A stretch of DNA of 64,000 bases, taken from positions 23,201 to 87,200 of the forward strand of contig JAJYFY010000001.1 of the NCBI GenBank assembly GCA_021785265.1, read 5' to 3'. Within the stretch, counting starts at the first letter, position 1. Each line of letters begins with the position of its first letter. Shown one piece after another: positions 35,001-44,085 of this stretch. The notes below the pieces were generated by a model. It ran no database searches, was not told the origin of the DNA, and saw only the letters and a list, made by a program, of their open reading frames with translations. A program made the position numbers and the translations under genes. The stretch is from Pseudomonadota bacterium (GTDB lineage Bacteria; Pseudomonadota; Gammaproteobacteria; JAKAQQ01).

Positions 35001-36870
35001 TTCCGGCGATGTCTTCGGGAACGGCATGCTCCTGTCCCGACACCTCAAGCTGATCGGGGCCTTCAATCACCAGCATATCTTTATCGACCCCAACCCCGAT
35101 CCGATCACCGGTTTTGAGGAACGCCAGCGCCTGTTCGACATGCCTCGTTCGAGCTGGACCGACTACCGCAGCGAGCTTTTGTCCACCGGCGGCGGCATCT
35201 ATCCGCGGAGCGCGAAATCCATCCGCTTGAGCCCCGAAGCGCGTTCCGTGCTGGGGATTCAAGCGACTTCCGTCACACCGATCGAGCTGATCCGTGCTCT
35301 TCTGGCCGCACCCGTGGACCTGCTCTGGAATGGAGGCGTCGGCACCTACGTCAAGGCCCAGTCGGAAACCCAGGCCGATGTGGGTGACCGGAGTAATGAC
35401 GCGGTACGTCTCAACGGCCGTGAAATCCGGGCCCGTGTCGTGGCCGAAGGCGGCAACCTGGGATTCACCCAACTCGGCCGGGTCGAATATGCGCTGAACG
35501 GCGGTCGGATCAACACGGATTTCATCGACAACTCGGCCGGCGTCGACACTTCGGATCACGAGGTCAACATCAAGATCCTGCTCAGTGTGGCGGCCGAGGA
35601 GCGCCGGGCCATCGTCCGTCACCGCGAACGGCTGCTCCACGACATGACGAACGACATCGCCACGCACGTGCTCCACCATAACTATGAACAGGCCCAGGCC
35701 CTGTCGGTCCTCGAGTTTACCGCACCGCAAAGGCTTGATGAACATCGCTACCTGATCCGCAAGTTGGAACAACGACAACTCTTGAACCCCACCCTCGAAG
35801 GACTGCCACCGAGCGAAGTGTGGGCCCAACGTCGGAATCTCCAGCGAGGCCTGACCCGCCCCGAGCTGGCCGTGCTCCTGGCCTACGGCAAGATCGCCCT
35901 CGCCCATGATCTCCAGGATTCCGATATCCACCTGGATCCCACGCTCTCGCTCGAGATCGAACACTACTTCCCCGCCGCCCTCCGCAAGCGCTATACCCCT
36001 TTCATGCGGCGTCACCCGTTGGCCCGAAACATCATGACCACCGAGATCTCGAACCACCTCGTCAACCACATGGGGCCCACCTTTGCCACCCGCCTCCAGG
36101 AGGAAACCGGGGCCACCTCAGCCGAGATCGTCCGGGCATTCGTCGTGAGCCAGACGGTCACCGGAACGGATACCCTCTGTCGGGCACTCGAAGCCCTGCC
36201 CCCATCGGTTCCACCGGTCACGAGTCTCAGGGCGTTCACGGCCAACGTCCGTCTGTTGCGTCACCTGACCCGATGGCTCTTGCTGAACCGGCGGCCTCCG
36301 CTGGACGTGAGCGGCCTGGTCTCCACCTTTGCACCGGGTGTCGAAGCGTTCGAGACCCTGCTTGCCCACTGCCTGCCCGAGCCTCTCCGTAAATCTCGTG
36401 ATGACCAGATTCGCGAGCTCGTCGGAACTGGACTACCGGAATCGCTGGCGCAACAACTGACCCACCGGTCTTTTCTCTACCCGGTTTTCGACCTCGTCGA
36501 ACTGGCCACCCAGCTGAAACAGCCGCTCACCCGCGTCATTGCTTTCCATTTCCAGGTTGGCGAGGCCTTGTCCCTCGACTGGCTCGATCAAGCCATCGAA
36601 CGGCTGGGTGTCCAGGATTTCTGGCAGGCAGAAGCGCGCATCAGCCTCCGCGAGGACCTGTACCGGGAGCAACGCCGCATCACTGCGCAAATCCTGGAGC
36701 CGGAAGCCGAGCAGCCGTTCGAGATGGCCTTCGCGCACTGGTCCGAAAAGACCACCGAGAACCTCGGCCATTACCGGAAACTGGGAGAAGAGATGCGGGC
36801 CCATCCGGCCCAGGATTACGCGATGCTCTCGATCGCGGTCCAAAGCCTGCGCAAGCTCGCGGGTCCCTGA
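32044..36870 (+). CDS. gdhB: NAD-specific glutamate dehydrogenase, large (about 180 kDa) type
   Basis: Oxidative deamination of glutamate to 2-oxoglutarate and ammonia with NAD. The 1608-residue protein is of the normal length for the large bacterial GDH family (GdhB/Gdh2). A long N-terminal region with ACT-like stretches (LTVNDDMPFLVDSMTL) is followed by the catalytic core: RGGRIARGGIRWSDRSEDFR, KNTVIVPVGAKGGFYVK, DKGTATFSDLANSIA and FGNGMLLSRHLKLIGAFNHQ. A long helical C-terminus follows. I chose the ATG giving MRNHPLLSAPSAF; an extension to 31855 is open but unlike the family. Confidence 0.93.
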   Translation: MRNHPLLSAPSAFLTRLANAIEKKSSTETAPKDLRGVLGLYFQSVTHDDLELFSLEDWVSLFTEHWELGATRRPGETLLRLVNLPIRRHATQAYTVALTVNDDMPFLVDSMTLAGRQEGLGLHLTVHPVFVAERNAENRIREIAGLEAGSAGPRESWILVAFDRIQGGERLARLEKRIRDNLLDVLRVRQDCTALRDRVGLLREEITRWKTFLPKREVEEARDFLEWMTQDWFTFLGYRRYALHQDGDQLRLEPERETGLGILRTDADRVPEPKTLPQRANEKALAQELLIITKTNAHSTVHRSGPLDYIGLRRFDAKGRVVGEDRILGLFSPLVFKCPPQEIPVVRLKREAVLRQSGLAPESHAGRHLRIIFDTLPLSELLEASIDQLVELTLGVLRLQERHLTRLFLRPDVFGRYLSCLIYLPRENYTARARERIEKILEEGLHGHSIESDLWISDSVLARLHATVHTETDRLPPKRLASLEQEIQEASLSWSEKLRIALADRLGEERGLPLFDRYRDSFPEVYRDDVKPRAAVYDLLEIEQLKPTQPLRLSLYRPKHASLDSLRLKIFRLDQALAISDTLPILESTGFRVVSERPYEVPAPEIGRVWIHDFELELSGPSDRALERREALEELFLAIWNGLAANDGFNRLAIDAELSWREIMLLRSISKYLIQTGIPFTPANMARAVTSHPTISHLLVRWFHARFDPFREAQDREQEAAACLESLKAELESVESSDDDRILRAYLGVLGAMVRTSFFQRPLRDPEGYRFLSYKLDSSRVPDLPLPRPLYEIFVYAPQVEGIHLRGGRIARGGIRWSDRSEDFRTEVLGLMKAQMVKNTVIVPVGAKGGFYVKQPPKDGNRDRLLEEAQRCYRTFIQGLLTLTDNIVAGQIQPPKRVVRYDEDDPYLVVAADKGTATFSDLANSIAADFHFWLGDAFASGGSVGYDHKKMGITARGVWESVRRHFRELGVDPDREPVTVVGIGDLSGDVFGNGMLLSRHLKLIGAFNHQHIFIDPNPDPITGFEERQRLFDMPRSSWTDYRSELLSTGGGIYPRSAKSIRLSPEARSVLGIQATSVTPIELIRALLAAPVDLLWNGGVGTYVKAQSETQADVGDRSNDAVRLNGREIRARVVAEGGNLGFTQLGRVEYALNGGRINTDFIDNSAGVDTSDHEVNIKILLSVAAEERRAIVRHRERLLHDMTNDIATHVLHHNYEQAQALSVLEFTAPQRLDEHRYLIRKLEQRQLLNPTLEGLPPSEVWAQRRNLQRGLTRPELAVLLAYGKIALAHDLQDSDIHLDPTLSLEIEHYFPAALRKRYTPFMRRHPLARNIMTTEISNHLVNHMGPTFATRLQEETGATSAEIVRAFVVSQTVTGTDTLCRALEALPPSVPPVTSLRAFTANVRLLRHLTRWLLLNRRPPLDVSGLVSTFAPGVEAFETLLAHCLPEPLRKSRDDQIRELVGTGLPESLAQQLTHRSFLYPVFDLVELATQLKQPLTRVIAFHFQVGEALSLDWLDQAIERLGVQDFWQAEARISLREDLYREQRRITAQILEPEAEQPFEMAFAHWSEKTTENLGHYRKLGEEMRAHPAQDYAMLSIAVQSLRKLAGP

Positions 36871-36892
36871 CCCGCTCCACCCGGGACCGCGT

Positions 36893-37756
36893 TCAGCCGC
36901 GTAGACGATTCCTCTGCGGTCGATGCCCTGTTGGATCCTTTCCAGCCGGCGACAGACGACGATGCTGCAGGGCGGGCAACCGCTCACGGATCCGCGCGAG
37001 GCACTCCGAATCGTAATCCCCCAGAACCACGCCCGGCTCCAAAGTCCGCCGTTCCGCCAGAACCCGGCCCCAAGGATCGATCAGGCCACTGTGTCCGTAG
37101 GTCCGGCGTCCTCCCTCGTGACGACCGGCTTGCGCGGCCGCGAGCACATAGCACTGGTTCTCGATGGCCCGCGCACGCAACAGGGTCATCCAGTGGGCTC
37201 GCCCTGTGGGAACGGTAAACGCGGCCGGAACCGTGAGCAGGCAGGCACCCGCCATCATGAGACAACGGTAGAGTTCGGGGAAGCGCACGTCGTAACAAAC
37301 GGAAAGCCCGACCGCGATTCCGGCAAGCGGAATGACCTGGGGGCTGTTGCCCGGACGGGTCCCTGCCGACTCCTGGTACCGCTCGCCGGGGCCCAGATTC
37401 GCGTCAAAAAGGTGCATTTTGTCGTACCGCCCGATCACCCGGCCGTTGGCGTCGAAGGCTAGGCTGGCTGCATAGACACGGGTTCCGGACCGGATCGGAA
37501 CCGTTCCCGCAACCAGGGCGAGTTCGAGCCGGCCCGCCGTCCGTGCCAGGTAGTCCTGGATCGGTCCACGCCCGGCCAGTTCAGCCACCTCCCATCGTTC
37601 CCTGTCGGAGGCCGCCATGAGGGCAAAATTCTCGGGCAGGAGAGCGAGCTCGGCCCCCCGCTTTTTGGCTTCATCGAGCAGGCGGTCCGCCTGCTCGAGA
37701 TTGGCGGCAATCCCGTTGCCGCTCCTCATCTGGATGGCGGCGAGGCGGACTTTCAC
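36893..37756 (-). CDS. Carbon-nitrogen hydrolase (Nit1-like amidase)
   Basis: Nitrilase-superfamily amidase of about 287 residues. The catalytic Glu-Lys-Cys triad is in LALLPENFALMA, RYDKMHLFDANL and SVCYDVRFPELYR. The sequence is closest in feel to the Nit1/omega-amidase branch, which repairs deaminated glutathione or 2-oxoglutaramate; substrate is inference. The start is GTG (37756-37754) overlapping the upstream stop as GTGA. The yhdP-nitrilase order recurs in beta- and gammaproteobacteria. It is the last gene of the long minus-strand run. Confidence 0.88.
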   Translation of the reverse strand: MKVRLAAIQMRSGNGIAANLEQADRLLDEAKKRGAELALLPENFALMAASDRERWEVAELAGRGPIQDYLARTAGRLELALVAGTVPIRSGTRVYAASLAFDANGRVIGRYDKMHLFDANLGPGERYQESAGTRPGNSPQVIPLAGIAVGLSVCYDVRFPELYRCLMMAGACLLTVPAAFTVPTGRAHWMTLLRARAIENQCYVLAAAQAGRHEGGRRTYGHSGLIDPWGRVLAERRTLEPGVVLGDYDSECLARIRERLPALQHRRLSPAGKDPTGHRPQRNRLRG

Positions 37757-38112
37757 GGTGGCGCTTCGAGTTCGAGCCAGAGCCGGTTGCGGTGGAAAGT
37801 GGCACGCGGACGCAGCAGGAGATGGTTCCGGGGAACACCCAGGGCAACGAGCCAATCGGCCAACTGGGCAGCCCACAGTCGACCCCCCGGACCGACCGGA
37901 TAGGCCAGAATCAACTGGTCTCCCGGTGCCTCGATCCAGGCCGCAACGGCCTTTCTGACCGCAGGCCACCCGATCACCCGGCGGGCACGACGCACACCCA
38001 CCCACTGGGATCGGGGGAAGGAGAAGCGTTGTCGGACGTGCGCGGAAACCGAAAGCATCGTCCCTCCCAAAAGCAGAATCAGGACGAGGAGGAAACGTCG
38101 CCGGATCACCAT
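37753..38112 (-). CDS. Small membrane-anchored protein of unknown function
   Basis: A 119-residue protein not assigned to a named family. It begins MVIRRRFLLVLILLLGG, a basic then hydrophobic segment that is either a signal peptide or an anchor, followed by a basic, Trp-containing periplasmic part (SQWVGVRRARRVIGWPAV, AQLADWLVALGVP). It lies between yhdP (seven bases upstream) and the nitrilase gene (GTGA overlap), so it is co-expressed with envelope genes. The tight packing and clear signal-like N-terminus support a real gene. Confidence 0.65.
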   Translation of the reverse strand: MVIRRRFLLVLILLLGGTMLSVSAHVRQRFSFPRSQWVGVRRARRVIGWPAVRKAVAAWIEAPGDQLILAYPVGPGGRLWAAQLADWLVALGVPRNHLLLRPRATFHRNRLWLELEAPP

Positions 38113-38119
38113 GGTCGGC

Positions 38120-41100
38120 TTACCCGGGTTTCTTGACAAAGCCGAGCACATGGGCCCGGGCGGCTGTGATCTGGTGGATGCGCGGGTTTTTCCAGGGCCC
38201 CGTAACGTGATAGTAGGTTTCGCTCATGCTTTCGATCACATGCCGGAAGATTCGGGACAAGGCCAAGAGGATCCCCCCTCCGACCGGGCCACCGAAAATG
38301 GCTCCGGCAATCGGCAGCGTGGATCCCACATGGGGGATGACCAAGGCCACTTGATCATAACTCCGTTTGACGAGATTGGTTTCCCCGGTAAGCCAGATCG
38401 CAATCGAGGATCCGAACAGCGTGGCGTCCCGGGTCACTGCCACTCCCCGCCGGATGGTAAAGCTGCCCTGCAGACGATCGTAGCTGAGCCCGCGGGCGAA
38501 GACATCACTGAAGTCGAGGCCCAGCCGACGCGGCAGCGCATTCAGGCTGAGGAGCGCAATGAAGCGTCCGGCACCCCCCGGCTGGATTGCGAGAACGCGG
38601 CCATCCCGCACGGAAAACTGGATACCCCCAGCGAGGGAAGACCGGTTAGGATGCCAGGGCAGCCCACGCCAGCCCAACTTCAGGGCAAAGCGGGAATGTT
38701 CCCCGGTCAGGATCCGCTTGATGCCGAGCTGGCGAAACGCCGAGCCGAGCTTGGGGCTCACAATCCGGGCATTGAGTGCGACCCGGGAACCCGAATGATC
38801 CCAGGTCCATTGCCCTCCTCCCGTGACCTCCAGGTCAGGGGAGGTGAATGCAACATGAGTAAAGCCGAGGGTGTGTGGGTCCGGATGGATCCAGGAAAAG
38901 ACGACCTTGCCGAGCGTGAGTCGTCCATAGCGGGTTTGCGCGCTGGACCAGTCGAGATTCGGCAGATCATCTGGCCGGAGATGCTTTGTGCCAGATCCGG
39001 AAAGATGGATCAAGGGGGCAATCTCGAAGCGACTGAAATCCAGACGAATCGGATCTTGACTGCCATGGGGCGGGATAAACCCAGTGCCGGCGATTGCCTG
39101 ACCATTCACCTGGAAGCGCAGACCGGTCCGGCGCCCTACCTCGACCGAGAGGTGGAGCGGACCTAGGTTCTGTCCCCAACCGGTCAGCTGCGCGAGTCTT
39201 AGGTCCTGAACTTGGAGCGGCGGGAAGCCGGACCCGGAATGCTGGAACTCCCGATCGAGCCGCCACCATCCAGCCACGTCGGCCACCCCAAGGTGGCCCG
39301 TGACGAGGATCCCTGAGGGCGGAAGCGGGCTCGGCTGTCCGCCAAAGTCGATCCGGCTCGCAGACAAAAGCGGTCGACCGCCGATGAAGCGTCCGCGGGT
39401 TCCCATCCAGACGATCGGACCCCAGTTTCCCTGAGCACGGAAACGAGAGTCCCTCCGGAAAAGGCTCCCCGAAAAATCGAGGCCCATGGACTGGCTTGCG
39501 ACTTTCCCCAGCGGAGCCGGCAGAAGGAGCCGGGTACCGACCAGCTGACTCACCGCCGCGAACCGCAGTCGGCCCGACAGGTGGGCGAAGGGGTAGGACA
39601 ACTCGGCTTGCCAGTCGGAGGCCCCCTGCACCAGTCGTGACAGTGGAGCTGGCAACCCGAGCTTTGCCACATCCAGTCTCCCCACCATCTGGAGATGAGT
39701 TTCACCCCGTTCGATCCACGCATTGAAGGTCAGGTGATGGCCATCCAGACGGGCGGTCACCGCAGGGGTGATCAGAGCCAGGTTGTCGAAGCGGACGCTC
39801 CCTTTGAGATGGTGGAGATGCAGGGGCAAAGGCTGCCAGCGAAAGCGGTCCCGGTCAAACCAGACCTTCCCCCGGATCGTCGGATGGGCAAGAGCATGAA
39901 CCGGAAGGCGGATGCCGACCCGAGCCTTGAGCGGACCTTCGAGTTCAAGACGGGTAAAGAGCCCCCCCCAACGCCGTGACAGGGGTGACGAATCGAGGTA
40001 GCTCACGAGGGTCGAGGCCTGGCCCGCAAAAGCGTCTTGGATATGCAGCACGCCCCGCTTGAGTTGGGGAATGACGAGGCGGGATCCGGCCAGTGGAAAA
40101 GCTGCTTCCATCCCCGAGGCGATCTCGACCGAGAACCCGGCTCCGGAAAACGCTCCCCGGGCCTGGTTTACCTGGAGATCGGGCCAGCCCGGCGCGATAT
40201 GAACCTCGGCCTTGGTGAGCGAAAACCCCACCTCAAAACGTCCACCGCCGTGTGAGAACGGGAAACCCGGAAGTTGTCCATCGAGGACGAGATGGGCTTT
40301 GGGGACGGTTCCCGCGACGAATGCTTTCGCGAGCCACCGGTCCAGTCCCGGGCTCAAGATCCCGTAGGGGATGTCTTGGGCCATGAGCGGTAGATCACCA
40401 TCGTGGAGACGGGCATCCAGATGGAGGGTTGGGGTCGGACTGCCACCGGCCGGAAGATCCAGATCAGCCGTCCGCACCCGCATCGAAAAACCCGGAGCAC
40501 GAATCCAGGTGGGTGTGAGGCTCAAGCGGATGCCAGCGTGCCTTTCGTAGCTGAGAACGGTGCCTCCCCAGGCCAAGCTGATCGTCCGCCTGAAGACCCG
40601 GTGATCACGGAGCGTGACGGTCGATGGCGTGAAGATCACGGATCCCTGATCGCCCATCCAGTCGATGCGTCCGGAAAGGCCGGCCAGTCCAGGCCAGCCG
40701 CCCCAGGCCGACCCGCCCACTCCCAAAAATCGTCCCGAAGCCGACCGCAGGTCCAAACTACCTTTTGTGACCACAAACCGGGAGGCCAGCCCATCCACTT
40801 GGCCTGCCGGTTTCACATGGCCGAGGACGCTGGCGACCGCGTGGGTCATGGGAAACTGTCTGATCAACGGCAGAAAGGCTTCGAGCGTGCCCAGGAAAAA
40901 CTGGCGGGAGCCCAGGCGATAGGCCGCCGGGCCGTGGTGCGTCCCCGACCAACCGATTTCGAGATCCTCCTGACGAAGCGGATGACCGGGGCGAGCGACA
41001 ATCAGGGGAGAGAGGAGGGCTTGCTGACGGATCCAGTCGACACGGAATCCCGTCCGGATCCGGGCGGAGGGCGTGTGAAGTGCCCCCCCCCGAGGATCCC

Positions 41101-41968
41101 GGCCGAATCCGGTTACCGCAAGTGATCCGTGAAGTCGGGTGGGATGGCGTCCCCGCCCGGAACCCTCAAAGACGAGCGACAGCTGACTCCTGCCGAATCC
41201 CCGCAACGGCAGGGCCAAGCCGAGCGGGGGGAGGATCCCCGGCTCGAAATCCCGCACCTGACCCTGGATATGCCAGTGCCAGAGACCGGGATTCGTGCGG
41301 GGGCCCCGTGCATGGGCTTCGAGATCGAGAGTCCGGATCCCGCGAGGCGAAACCCGCGCCTTCAATCTCACCTGGTACCGGTCGGCACGAACGGAGATCC
41401 GGAGCCGGGAGACCTGGATCCGGGTGGGGGGGGATCCACGATCGGACACCAGCCGGATCACGGCATCACGGAACTCCAGACGGGCATCCTGTGCGACGAC
41501 CGCAAGGACGGTGGCAACCGGGATCCGACGGGATCCCTTGAGTCCCTCCCAGGGCAGGCGCCAGTCTCCGGCCACACTCCTCCGGACCGTCAAACGAAGT
41601 CCGTGGACGGTCACTCCACTCGGCAGCAATCTCCCGTTCTCCACCATGACCGGGATCGACAGATAAATCACGATCTGGCGGGCACGCGCCAGGGGCGTGC
41701 CCCGATGAGGAACCCCAAGCGCCACGGAATCCAGCACGAGTTCAGGCCCCAGTTCACCCCAGCGGGCCTCGATGTTTTGGATGGTGAGTGGCACGCCGAT
41801 GATCCGGGAAGCCCAGCCCTGGACCTCCCGTCGGTAAGCCGGAACGGTGAGTGCCGCGAGACGAAACAGACCCACGCCGGTCGCCGCCCCGATCACCCCG
41901 ACGGCCACGAGTCCCGCCAGGACACGGATCCACAGGCGACGGGGGCGCGGGGCAGGGGTTGACTCCAT
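38120..41968 (-). CDS. yhdP: YhdP-family AsmA-like envelope protein
   Basis: A 1282-residue inner-membrane-anchored periplasmic protein of the AsmA-like group, implicated in moving phospholipids to the outer membrane. One N-terminal helix (RVLAGLVAVGVIGAATGVGL) is followed by a long beta-rich region and the typical C-terminus AGAIFGGPVGGG, then YYHVTGPWKNPRIHQI. I chose the ATG at 41968, directly before a short basic stretch and the helix. Open sequence continues to 42157 but overlaps rsfS and looks random. It is followed closely by the small unknown gene and the nitrilase. Confidence 0.9.
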   Translation of the reverse strand: MESTPAPRPRRLWIRVLAGLVAVGVIGAATGVGLFRLAALTVPAYRREVQGWASRIIGVPLTIQNIEARWGELGPELVLDSVALGVPHRGTPLARARQIVIYLSIPVMVENGRLLPSGVTVHGLRLTVRRSVAGDWRLPWEGLKGSRRIPVATVLAVVAQDARLEFRDAVIRLVSDRGSPPTRIQVSRLRISVRADRYQVRLKARVSPRGIRTLDLEAHARGPRTNPGLWHWHIQGQVRDFEPGILPPLGLALPLRGFGRSQLSLVFEGSGRGRHPTRLHGSLAVTGFGRDPRGGALHTPSARIRTGFRVDWIRQQALLSPLIVARPGHPLRQEDLEIGWSGTHHGPAAYRLGSRQFFLGTLEAFLPLIRQFPMTHAVASVLGHVKPAGQVDGLASRFVVTKGSLDLRSASGRFLGVGGSAWGGWPGLAGLSGRIDWMGDQGSVIFTPSTVTLRDHRVFRRTISLAWGGTVLSYERHAGIRLSLTPTWIRAPGFSMRVRTADLDLPAGGSPTPTLHLDARLHDGDLPLMAQDIPYGILSPGLDRWLAKAFVAGTVPKAHLVLDGQLPGFPFSHGGGRFEVGFSLTKAEVHIAPGWPDLQVNQARGAFSGAGFSVEIASGMEAAFPLAGSRLVIPQLKRGVLHIQDAFAGQASTLVSYLDSSPLSRRWGGLFTRLELEGPLKARVGIRLPVHALAHPTIRGKVWFDRDRFRWQPLPLHLHHLKGSVRFDNLALITPAVTARLDGHHLTFNAWIERGETHLQMVGRLDVAKLGLPAPLSRLVQGASDWQAELSYPFAHLSGRLRFAAVSQLVGTRLLLPAPLGKVASQSMGLDFSGSLFRRDSRFRAQGNWGPIVWMGTRGRFIGGRPLLSASRIDFGGQPSPLPPSGILVTGHLGVADVAGWWRLDREFQHSGSGFPPLQVQDLRLAQLTGWGQNLGPLHLSVEVGRRTGLRFQVNGQAIAGTGFIPPHGSQDPIRLDFSRFEIAPLIHLSGSGTKHLRPDDLPNLDWSSAQTRYGRLTLGKVVFSWIHPDPHTLGFTHVAFTSPDLEVTGGGQWTWDHSGSRVALNARIVSPKLGSAFRQLGIKRILTGEHSRFALKLGWRGLPWHPNRSSLAGGIQFSVRDGRVLAIQPGGAGRFIALLSLNALPRRLGLDFSDVFARGLSYDRLQGSFTIRRGVAVTRDATLFGSSIAIWLTGETNLVKRSYDQVALVIPHVGSTLPIAGAIFGGPVGGGILLALSRIFRHVIESMSETYYHVTGPWKNPRIHQITAARAHVLGFVKKPG

Positions 41969-42111
41969 TAGTCCAAGGCTCTCGCTCAGGATCAGGAAAC
42001 CGGGGGAAACCCGGATCATGCGTTCAGACCGCATGACAGGGGGATTGTCGCACACTAGACAGCCGCCCCCAAGCCGGAAAACCCCTCCCCACCGGGCACC
42101 CGGGCACGAGC

Positions 42112-42486
42112 TCATCCGTCGGGTTGGAGACCCTCGACCGGCTCGGACCAGCCCCACAGTTTTTCGAGCTGGTAAAGTCGCCTGAGATCGGGCAGCATGA
42201 GATGAACGATCACATCATCGAGATCGACCAGGATCCAGCCACCGGTCCGTTCTCCCTCACTGCCGACAACGATTCGCCCGGCCTCAAAGGCCGCCTCGCG
42301 GATCCGCTCAGCCAGGGTCCGCAACTGGCGATCCGATGTCCCGCTCGCGATCAGGAAATGGTCCGCCACGGTTGTGAGTCCGCGGACATCCAGCCGGACG
42401 ATCCCGTCCCCATGGTGATCCCGGATCACGGTTTCGAGCCGGTCGAGCCAGTCCTCCATGCTGAGCGCTTTCTTAAGGCGCGTCAT
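42112..42486 (-). CDS. rsfS: Ribosomal silencing factor RsfS
   Basis: Binds ribosomal protein uL14 and blocks subunit joining. The roughly 124-residue protein has VADHFLIASGTSDRQLRTLA and GWILVDLDDVIVHLMLPDLR, typical of the family. ATGs at 42504, 42486 and 42459 are possible; I preferred 42486 with GGGCAGGG upstream, overlapping nadD by 14 bases. The order nadD-rsfS is conserved. Confidence 0.9.
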   Translation of the reverse strand: MTRLKKALSMEDWLDRLETVIRDHHGDGIVRLDVRGLTTVADHFLIASGTSDRQLRTLAERIREAAFEAGRIVVGSEGERTGGWILVDLDDVIVHLMLPDLRRLYQLEKLWGWSEPVEGLQPDG

Positions 42487-43111
42487 AGCACCCTGCCCGC
42501 TCAAGGGCCGCCTGGAGGGAGGCCGGAACCAGATAATCGAGAGCGGCTCCCCGGCGGATCCGGTCCCGGATGGCCGTCGCCGAAATACCGAACGGCGTCA
42601 CCGGAAGATAGAGGACACCCCCGGCCGGATCCTGCCTCAGCCGGGCCGGATCATCCGTCCTCCCGCTCGAGCACCAGCGAGGCGCCTCGGCCGGGAGCAC
42701 GACGGGAAAACCCGGCCGGAGGAGAACGATCCAGTGCGCAAGCTGACCCAGCCGGTCCGGCTCCCGCCACCGATGCAAGTTTGAAAAGGCATCCGAGCCG
42801 ATGATCCAGTACGGGCGGCTCTCCGGCTCCTCCTGCCGGATTTCCTCGAGCGTCTCGACCGTATAGCTCACGCCGTCCCGTTCCAACTCGCGACCATCCA
42901 TGACCCAGCCGGGCCGATCGCTGATTGCGAGCTCAAGCCACTGCCGCCGGAGGCTTCCGGACGCCCGTGGCGGGGGTTTTCCCGGTGAGTGGGCACAGGG
43001 AATGAAACGTAGCTCGTCGAGCCCAAGCTGCTCCACCACCTCAAGCGCTGCGCGCAGATGGCCCACATGCACGGGATCGAAGGAACCCCCGAAAAGCCCC
43101 ACGTGTCTCAT
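42473..43111 (-). CDS. nadD: Nicotinate-nucleotide adenylyltransferase
   Basis: Makes nicotinate adenine dinucleotide, the substrate of NadE (encoded at 8.9-10.5 kb). The 212-residue protein has the nucleotidyltransferase motif LFGGSFDPVHVGHLRAA, then YWIIGSDAFSNLHRW and PFGISATAIRDRIRRG. The ATG overlaps the holA stop by ATGA. The long upstream open extension is antisense-like sequence inside holA. Confidence 0.95.
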   Translation of the reverse strand: MRHVGLFGGSFDPVHVGHLRAALEVVEQLGLDELRFIPCAHSPGKPPPRASGSLRRQWLELAISDRPGWVMDGRELERDGVSYTVETLEEIRQEEPESRPYWIIGSDAFSNLHRWREPDRLGQLAHWIVLLRPGFPVVLPAEAPRWCSSGRTDDPARLRQDPAGGVLYLPVTPFGISATAIRDRIRRGAALDYLVPASLQAALERAGCYDAP

Positions 43112-44085
43112 ACCCGCTCCCCGATTCCCGGAACGCCGCTCATGTGAAGGACAAGCGTCAGGAGACGATCCGTGGCCTGGCCGGGTTTTCGTCCCTTGAT
43201 CACGAGGTCGGCACGCGCTGCTTCTTCGAGCCGCCGGTACCAGAACGGCCGGCCCCGCCGCCGTGCCTTTTCGTACAGGCTTTGCTTGCGGGGGGGAGCT
43301 GGCGGCCCTTGGGCTCCGAGGACGGCATGGATCTCGTGAACCAGTGCGCCGAGCATGAGCGGCCACTCTCCGCTCGCTTGATCCAGAGCCTGGAAAATCT
43401 CGAAAACCCGTCCGGGATTTCCGGCCAAGGCCGCCTCGGCCAGATCAAACGGTCCGTAATGCGCTCCCGCTCCGAGCACCCGAGCCACCTCGGTCCCCGT
43501 TACGGGATGATCCAGCTCGTCGAGTTCAAGAATTCGAAGTGCCGCCTCGAGACCCAGGAGATTCCCCTCGGTCAAAGCGGTGAGGAGCTCCCGGCCATCG
43601 GCGCCGAAAATCACGCCGTGTTCTCGGGCCCGACGTTCCACCTCCGCATCCCAGCGGATCGGATCCGGTGGCCAGCATTCCACGACTTGGCCATGGGAGG
43701 TAAAGCGGGTATAGAACGCACCCAGCCGGAGCCCTCGATCCAGGCCGGGTAGGTGGACTGCGAGCCAGGTCGCGGGGACCACCTCTTCCAGGAGATCACT
43801 CAGTGCAGAAGCGCCGGTCGTCTGAACGGTCGGGGTCGGCAGGTGCACTTCGAAGAGCCGTCGCTCTGAAAACAACGAGGCAGTCCGGTAATCGTCGAAA
43901 AACCCCGGATCCAGTGTTCGTTCCGGACGGAAAACCCGGCGTTCGTAGGCCCCCCCCTGCCCCATCCGGCTCCGAATCCAGCTCCACACCTCCCCGACCA
44001 GGACGGGATCACTCCCGGCGATGAGCCAGAATGGACTTTCCTCGAAGCGGTCGAACTCCTTGAGCTGCCGGGGTGTCAGCTTCAC
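43108..44085 (-). CDS. holA: DNA polymerase III delta subunit
   Basis: Clamp-loader delta subunit, which opens the beta clamp. The 325-residue protein is of normal length. Conserved parts include MKLTPRQLKEF, WLIAGSDPVLVGEVW, LLTALTEGNLLGLEAALRIL, typical of the AAA-like domain without a functional Walker A, and AILEIFQALDQASGEWPLML-like helices in the C-terminal collar. It overlaps lptE and nadD by ATGA on both sides. Confidence 0.9.
   Translation of the reverse strand: MKLTPRQLKEFDRFEESPFWLIAGSDPVLVGEVWSWIRSRMGQGGAYERRVFRPERTLDPGFFDDYRTASLFSERRLFEVHLPTPTVQTTGASALSDLLEEVVPATWLAVHLPGLDRGLRLGAFYTRFTSHGQVVECWPPDPIRWDAEVERRAREHGVIFGADGRELLTALTEGNLLGLEAALRILELDELDHPVTGTEVARVLGAGAHYGPFDLAEAALAGNPGRVFEIFQALDQASGEWPLMLGALVHEIHAVLGAQGPPAPPRKQSLYEKARRRGRPFWYRRLEEAARADLVIKGRKPGQATDRLLTLVLHMSGVPGIGERV

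Noticed and set aside
33547..36069. 840-codon minus-strand open frame opposite the glutamate dehydrogenase
   Set aside because: It lies wholly inside a well-conserved gene, with shadow-type composition and no recognisable domain.
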